NCBI RefSeq assembly: GCF_015690355.1
Contig: NZ_JADPRT010000001.1
Location: 558,001-622,000 of the forward strand
DNA length: 64,000 nt
From: Streptacidiphilus fuscans
Lineage (GTDB): Bacteria; Actinomycetota; Actinomycetes; Streptomycetales; Streptomycetaceae
Reading direction: 5' to 3'
Part shown: positions 61,394-64,000 of the stretch, piece after piece
Position numbering within the stretch: the first letter of the stretch is position 1
Layout: every line of letters begins with the position of its first letter
The notes under the pieces: model-generated
The model's database searches: none
What the model saw: only the letters and a program-made list of their open reading frames with translations
What the model was told of the DNA's origin: nothing
Translations under genes and position numbers: made by a program

Positions 61394-62172
61394 CCCTTCA
61401 CCACCCCATCGCCCGGCTCGGCGATCTCACCCGCGACGAGGTCGCCGACGCCGCCGCGCACAGCGTGCTGGTCCTGCCCATCGGGGCCGTCGAACAGCAC
61501 GGCCCGCATCTGCCCCTGCGGACCGACACCCTGCTCGCCGAGACGGTCGCCACGGCCGCCGTCGAGGCCTGCTCCGGCACGGTCCCGGCCGTGCTCGCCC
61601 CGGTGATGCCGTACGGGAACTCCGAGCACCACCTGTTCGCCGGAGCCGCCTCGCTCCGCCCGGCGACGCTCGCCGCCGTGCTCGGCGACCTGGTGAGGTC
61701 GCTGCACACCACCGGCTTCCAACGGTTCTTCCTGGTCAACGGGCACGGCGGAAACGACGAGACGGTGCGCCTGGTCTCGAAGTCGATCGTCACCGAACTC
61801 CCGGTCGCCGTGGGAACGGTGAACTACTGGCAGGCGGGCAGCAGCGCCGAACCGGTCCCCGACGGCGCGGACGTCCCCGGACACGCCGGGTGGTGGGAGA
61901 CCAGCCTGGTGCTGGCCGTACGGCCGGAGCTGGTCCGGACCGAGAACGCCCCGAGCGAGCCGCTCGGTGCGCGCGGCCTCTACTCCTACGAGCCCGTTCC
62001 CGGCCTCAACGTGCAGATGCGTGGGGAGTGGGCCCGATCCGGCGGCACCACCGACCCCGCCGCCGCGGCCGACCCCGGCGCGGGGCGACGGATGCTGAAC
62101 GAACGCACCGCCGGGGTCGCCGAGGCCCTCACCCGCTTCCACGAACTCACCCGGGAGCAGCAGACCCGATGA
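61390..62172 (+). CDS. Creatininase-family metallohydrolase
   Basis: 260 aa, ATGA overlap with the transporter. Family motifs: LPIGAVEQHGPHLPLRTDTL (Glu, His, Asp metal ligands, about residues 34-53), FLVNGHGGNDETVRLV, and GHAGWWETSLVL with the Glu ligand. Creatininase-fold enzymes open cyclic amides or cleave small amide bonds (creatinine, FAPy, mycofactocin precursor). Between a sugar-acid transporter and dehydratase, the substrate is probably a sugar-acid lactone, lactam or amide rather than creatinine. This assignment is inference. Confidence 0.87.
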   Translation: MTLHHPIARLGDLTRDEVADAAAHSVLVLPIGAVEQHGPHLPLRTDTLLAETVATAAVEACSGTVPAVLAPVMPYGNSEHHLFAGAASLRPATLAAVLGDLVRSLHTTGFQRFFLVNGHGGNDETVRLVSKSIVTELPVAVGTVNYWQAGSSAEPVPDGADVPGHAGWWETSLVLAVRPELVRTENAPSEPLGARGLYSYEPVPGLNVQMRGEWARSGGTTDPAAAADPGAGRRMLNERTAGVAEALTRFHELTREQQTR

Positions 62173-63302
62173 AGATCGACGAACTCACCCTCTGGACCGT
62201 CAACGTCCCCTACGCCCGCCCCTTCACCAGCTCCTTCGAGACCCGCACCGGCACCACCCGGACGATAGTCCGCCTGCGCACCGACGACGGTCTGGAGGGC
62301 TGGGGCGAGACCATGCACGGCAGCCCGGTCGCGGCGATCATCACGAAGATCTACCCGCAGCTCCGCGGCACCGACCCGCACCAACTCCAGCGTGCAGCCG
62401 GTGCGTTCCACATGGTGCCGTACTTCTACGGCTACCTCGGCGCCGCCGCCCTGGCCGGGCTGGAGATGGCCTGCTGGGACCTGATCGGCAAGGCAGCAGG
62501 CCGACCCCTCGCCGACCTGATCGGCGGCCGGGTGCGGGACACCGTCCCGATCACCTCCGTGCTCACCCCGGGCCTCGTCGGCGAACCCGAGGGCGCGCAC
62601 GCCCTCGGCGACGCCCTGGTCGAGGAGGTCCGACGGGTCCAGAAGTCCGAAGGGGCATGCGCGTTCAAGGTCAAGGGCTCCACCGACCCCGAACACGACG
62701 TCCAGGTCCTCGAGCGGATGCGCGCCCAACTGCCTGACGTGGCGCTGCGGGTCGACCCCAACGCGCACTGGACCGTGCCGCGCACGCTCGAACTGGCCCG
62801 CCGCATCGAGGAGATCGGCCTGGAGTACCTGGAGGACCCGGTCCCCGGCCTGGACGGGATGACCGCGGTCCGCCGCGTGCTTCGCGTTCCCCTGTGCACC
62901 AACATGTGCGTCACCGAGTTCGACCACGTCGCGCCCGCCGTCCGGCTCGGCGCGGTGGACGTCGTCCACGGCGACGTCCACCGATGGGGCGGAATCGCGC
63001 CGACCCGCAGGCTGGCCGGAGTGCTGGAGACCTTCGGCCTCGGCATGAACCTGCACAGCGGCGGCGAGATCGGCATCTCCACCGCCGCCCACCTGCACGT
63101 CGCCGCGGCGAGCCCGCAGATCGGCTACGCGATCGACACCGTCTACCAGTACCTGGAGCACGACGTGGTCACCGCTCCGTTCACCATCAGCGCGGGCGTG
63201 ATGACCCCACCGGACGGCCCGGGCCTGGGCGTCGAGGTCGACCACGACGCGCTGGACTTCGCCGCGCGCGCCCACGAACGCGACGGAGACCTCCTGCTGT
63301 GA
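62169..63302 (+). CDS. Enolase-superfamily sugar-acid dehydratase (mandelate racemase/glucarate dehydratase-like)
   Basis: 377 aa, ATGA overlap with the creatininase gene. N-terminal capping domain (DELTLWTVNVPYARPFTSSF), then a TIM barrel with FKVKG (Lys-x-Lys base pair), RVDPNAHW (Asp ligand), YLEDPVPG (Glu ligand), CTNMCVTEF, HGDVHRWGG (Asp of the His-Asp dyad) and MNLHSGGEIG (His). This pattern belongs to the mandelate-racemase subgroup, which dehydrates aldonic or aldaric acids to 2-keto-3-deoxy acids. Which acid (glucarate, galactarate, galactonate or gluconate) cannot be read from sequence alone. Its product feeds KdgK/Eda. Confidence 0.88.
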   Translation: MKIDELTLWTVNVPYARPFTSSFETRTGTTRTIVRLRTDDGLEGWGETMHGSPVAAIITKIYPQLRGTDPHQLQRAAGAFHMVPYFYGYLGAAALAGLEMACWDLIGKAAGRPLADLIGGRVRDTVPITSVLTPGLVGEPEGAHALGDALVEEVRRVQKSEGACAFKVKGSTDPEHDVQVLERMRAQLPDVALRVDPNAHWTVPRTLELARRIEEIGLEYLEDPVPGLDGMTAVRRVLRVPLCTNMCVTEFDHVAPAVRLGAVDVVHGDVHRWGGIAPTRRLAGVLETFGLGMNLHSGGEIGISTAAHLHVAAASPQIGYAIDTVYQYLEHDVVTAPFTISAGVMTPPDGPGLGVEVDHDALDFAARAHERDGDLLL

Positions 63303-63343
63303 ACGGAACGCGCGTGTGATCAGACGCGTGGTCGGGCGAGTGG

Positions 63344-64000
63344 TCAGACGGTAACGGTGGCGCCCCCGGCGGCAAGGGAGGTTTCGGCTGCGGCGAGCAG
63401 CTCGGTCAGCCGCAGCCCGTGCTGGATGTCGCAGGGGTGGCCGCCGCCGGTGCGGGCTGAGGTGAGCAGCGCGTCGATCGCCCTCCGGTACGCGTCCTGC
63501 GGGCCCTCGCTCTGCGGCGGCAGGGAGGCCACGCCGCTGGTGCCGCGGAGGGTCACCTGGACCCCGGCTGCTCGGCGGGGCGCCGTGAGGCTCAGCGTGG
63601 CCGTGCTTGCCGCACCAGTGTGGTGATGCAGCGTCAGCAGCACGGTGTCGCCCGGCCCACGCCGGGCGGCGAGGGCGGACACGTCCCCGAGTACCGGCAG
63701 CAGGACCGACAGCGCATGCGGCCCCACGTCCCACAGCGCGCCCTTCTCGCGACGCCACGGGGACTCGGCGTAGGGGCTGTCGCTGTCCGCGGCGAAGAGC
63801 GAGCCGAGCCAGTCGGCATGAGCGGTGAACCAGCCGCCGGCATCTGCCTGTTCGGCGATCCAGGCGCTCTCCTGCGCACCGAAGCGGGCGGTGAGGAACA
63901 CCACGCTCGCCGTGCCGGCCCGTGCGACGGCCTGAGCCGCCGCGCGGGCGGACGCGACGTCGGTGGCCAGCGGTTTGTCCAGCAGCAGGTGGCATCCGGC
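63344..64000 (-). CDS. Gfo/Idh/MocA-family oxidoreductase, N-terminus outside the window
   Basis: The C-terminal 218 codons are visible; the gene starts beyond 64000. LLLDKPLATDVASA is the family's EKP-like motif just after the Rossmann domain, and GALWDVGPHALSVLLPVLG has the typical active-site GxH region. NAD(P)-dependent dehydrogenases of this family oxidise sugars, inositols or their lactones. Convergent with the dehydratase gene; a sugar-acid role is possible but not shown. The stop is TGA at 63344-63346. Confidence 0.88.
   Translation of the reverse strand, partial: AGCHLLLDKPLATDVASARAAAQAVARAGTASVVFLTARFGAQESAWIAEQADAGGWFTAHADWLGSLFAADSDSPYAESPWRREKGALWDVGPHALSVLLPVLGDVSALAARRGPGDTVLLTLHHHTGAASTATLSLTAPRRAAGVQVTLRGTSGVASLPPQSEGPQDAYRRAIDALLTSARTGGGHPCDIQHGLRLTELLAAAETSLAAGGATVTV

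Noticed and set aside
1..64000. Search for a secondary-metabolite cluster, phage-defence system or toxin-antitoxin pair
   Set aside because: No PKS, NRPS, nuclease, methylase, abortive-infection or antitoxin genes were recognised; the HEAT-like protein at 2997 has a vague RelE-like end but no partner.

Overview
This is a high-GC (roughly 70% or more) actinobacterial chromosome segment. The gene content (SpoIIE-type PP2C phosphatases, a CtpI-like P-type ATPase, PYGQP-repeat membrane protein, Tat- and Sec-exported glycosidases, RpiR/LacI/IclR/AraC regulators of sugar use, TTG and GTG starts) fits Streptomycetaceae such as Streptomyces, Kitasatospora or Streptacidiphilus. The genus is an inference. 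I saw no tRNA, rRNA, IS element, phage gene or CRISPR array. The window looks like an accessory, carbohydrate-scavenging chromosomal region.

Layout. 0-10 kb: a truncated SnoaL-like gene, a GAF-PAS-PAS-GAF-PP2C phosphatase, hypotheticals, a family 2 glycosyltransferase, a GH64 beta-1,3-glucanase, a PPOX-fold protein, small proteins and a GNAT acetyltransferase. 10-20 kb (minus strand): RpiR regulator, NamZ (DUF1343 exo-N-acetylmuramidase), a beta-lactamase-fold serine hydrolase, an ABC sugar importer (permease, binding protein, permease) and a secreted CHAP/PKD protein. I read this as a peptidoglycan-fragment uptake and cleavage operon. 20-33 kb: a LacI-regulated galactofuranose/ribose-type ABC importer with aldose 1-epimerase, divergent from two secreted enzymes (GtaA/DUF4965 family and an MGH1-like glycoside hydrolase with accessory modules). 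Two identical 15-bp sites lie just downstream of the two divergent promoters. 33-35 kb: a secreted discoidin-domain protein. 35-42 kb: a second RpiR regulator, MurQ (MurNAc-6-P etherase), a BadF-type MurNAc/GlcNAc kinase and a FAD/Fe-S D-lactate dehydrogenase-like protein. Together these could turn MurNAc into GlcNAc-6-P and pyruvate.

42-56 kb: a DUF1906 TIM-barrel exoprotein, a lipoprotein, a divergent AraC/MBL-hydrolase pair, a membrane protein, a flavohaemoprotein, a PP2C phosphatase with a frameshift, a SRPBCC protein, and a 1605-aa P-type ATPase preceded by a Lys/Ala-rich protein. 56-64 kb: a sugar-acid regulon with RidA, 2-keto-3-deoxygluconate kinase, KDPG aldolase and IclR on minus, and an MFS transporter, creatininase-family hydrolase and enolase-superfamily dehydratase on plus (ATGA overlaps). 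Two GTTTTGC-N3-GCAAAA palindromes flank a clear promoter. A Gfo/Idh/MocA oxidoreductase runs off the right edge.

The central idea is that the 10-20 kb and 35-42 kb blocks look like two halves of one MurNAc salvage pathway. An ABC importer takes the place of the PTS known from Bacillus, NamZ and the serine hydrolase appear to be cytoplasmic, and a D-lactate dehydrogenase deals with the lactate released by MurQ. Several genes also have a -10 hexamer 6-8 nt before the start codon, which predicts leaderless mRNAs.
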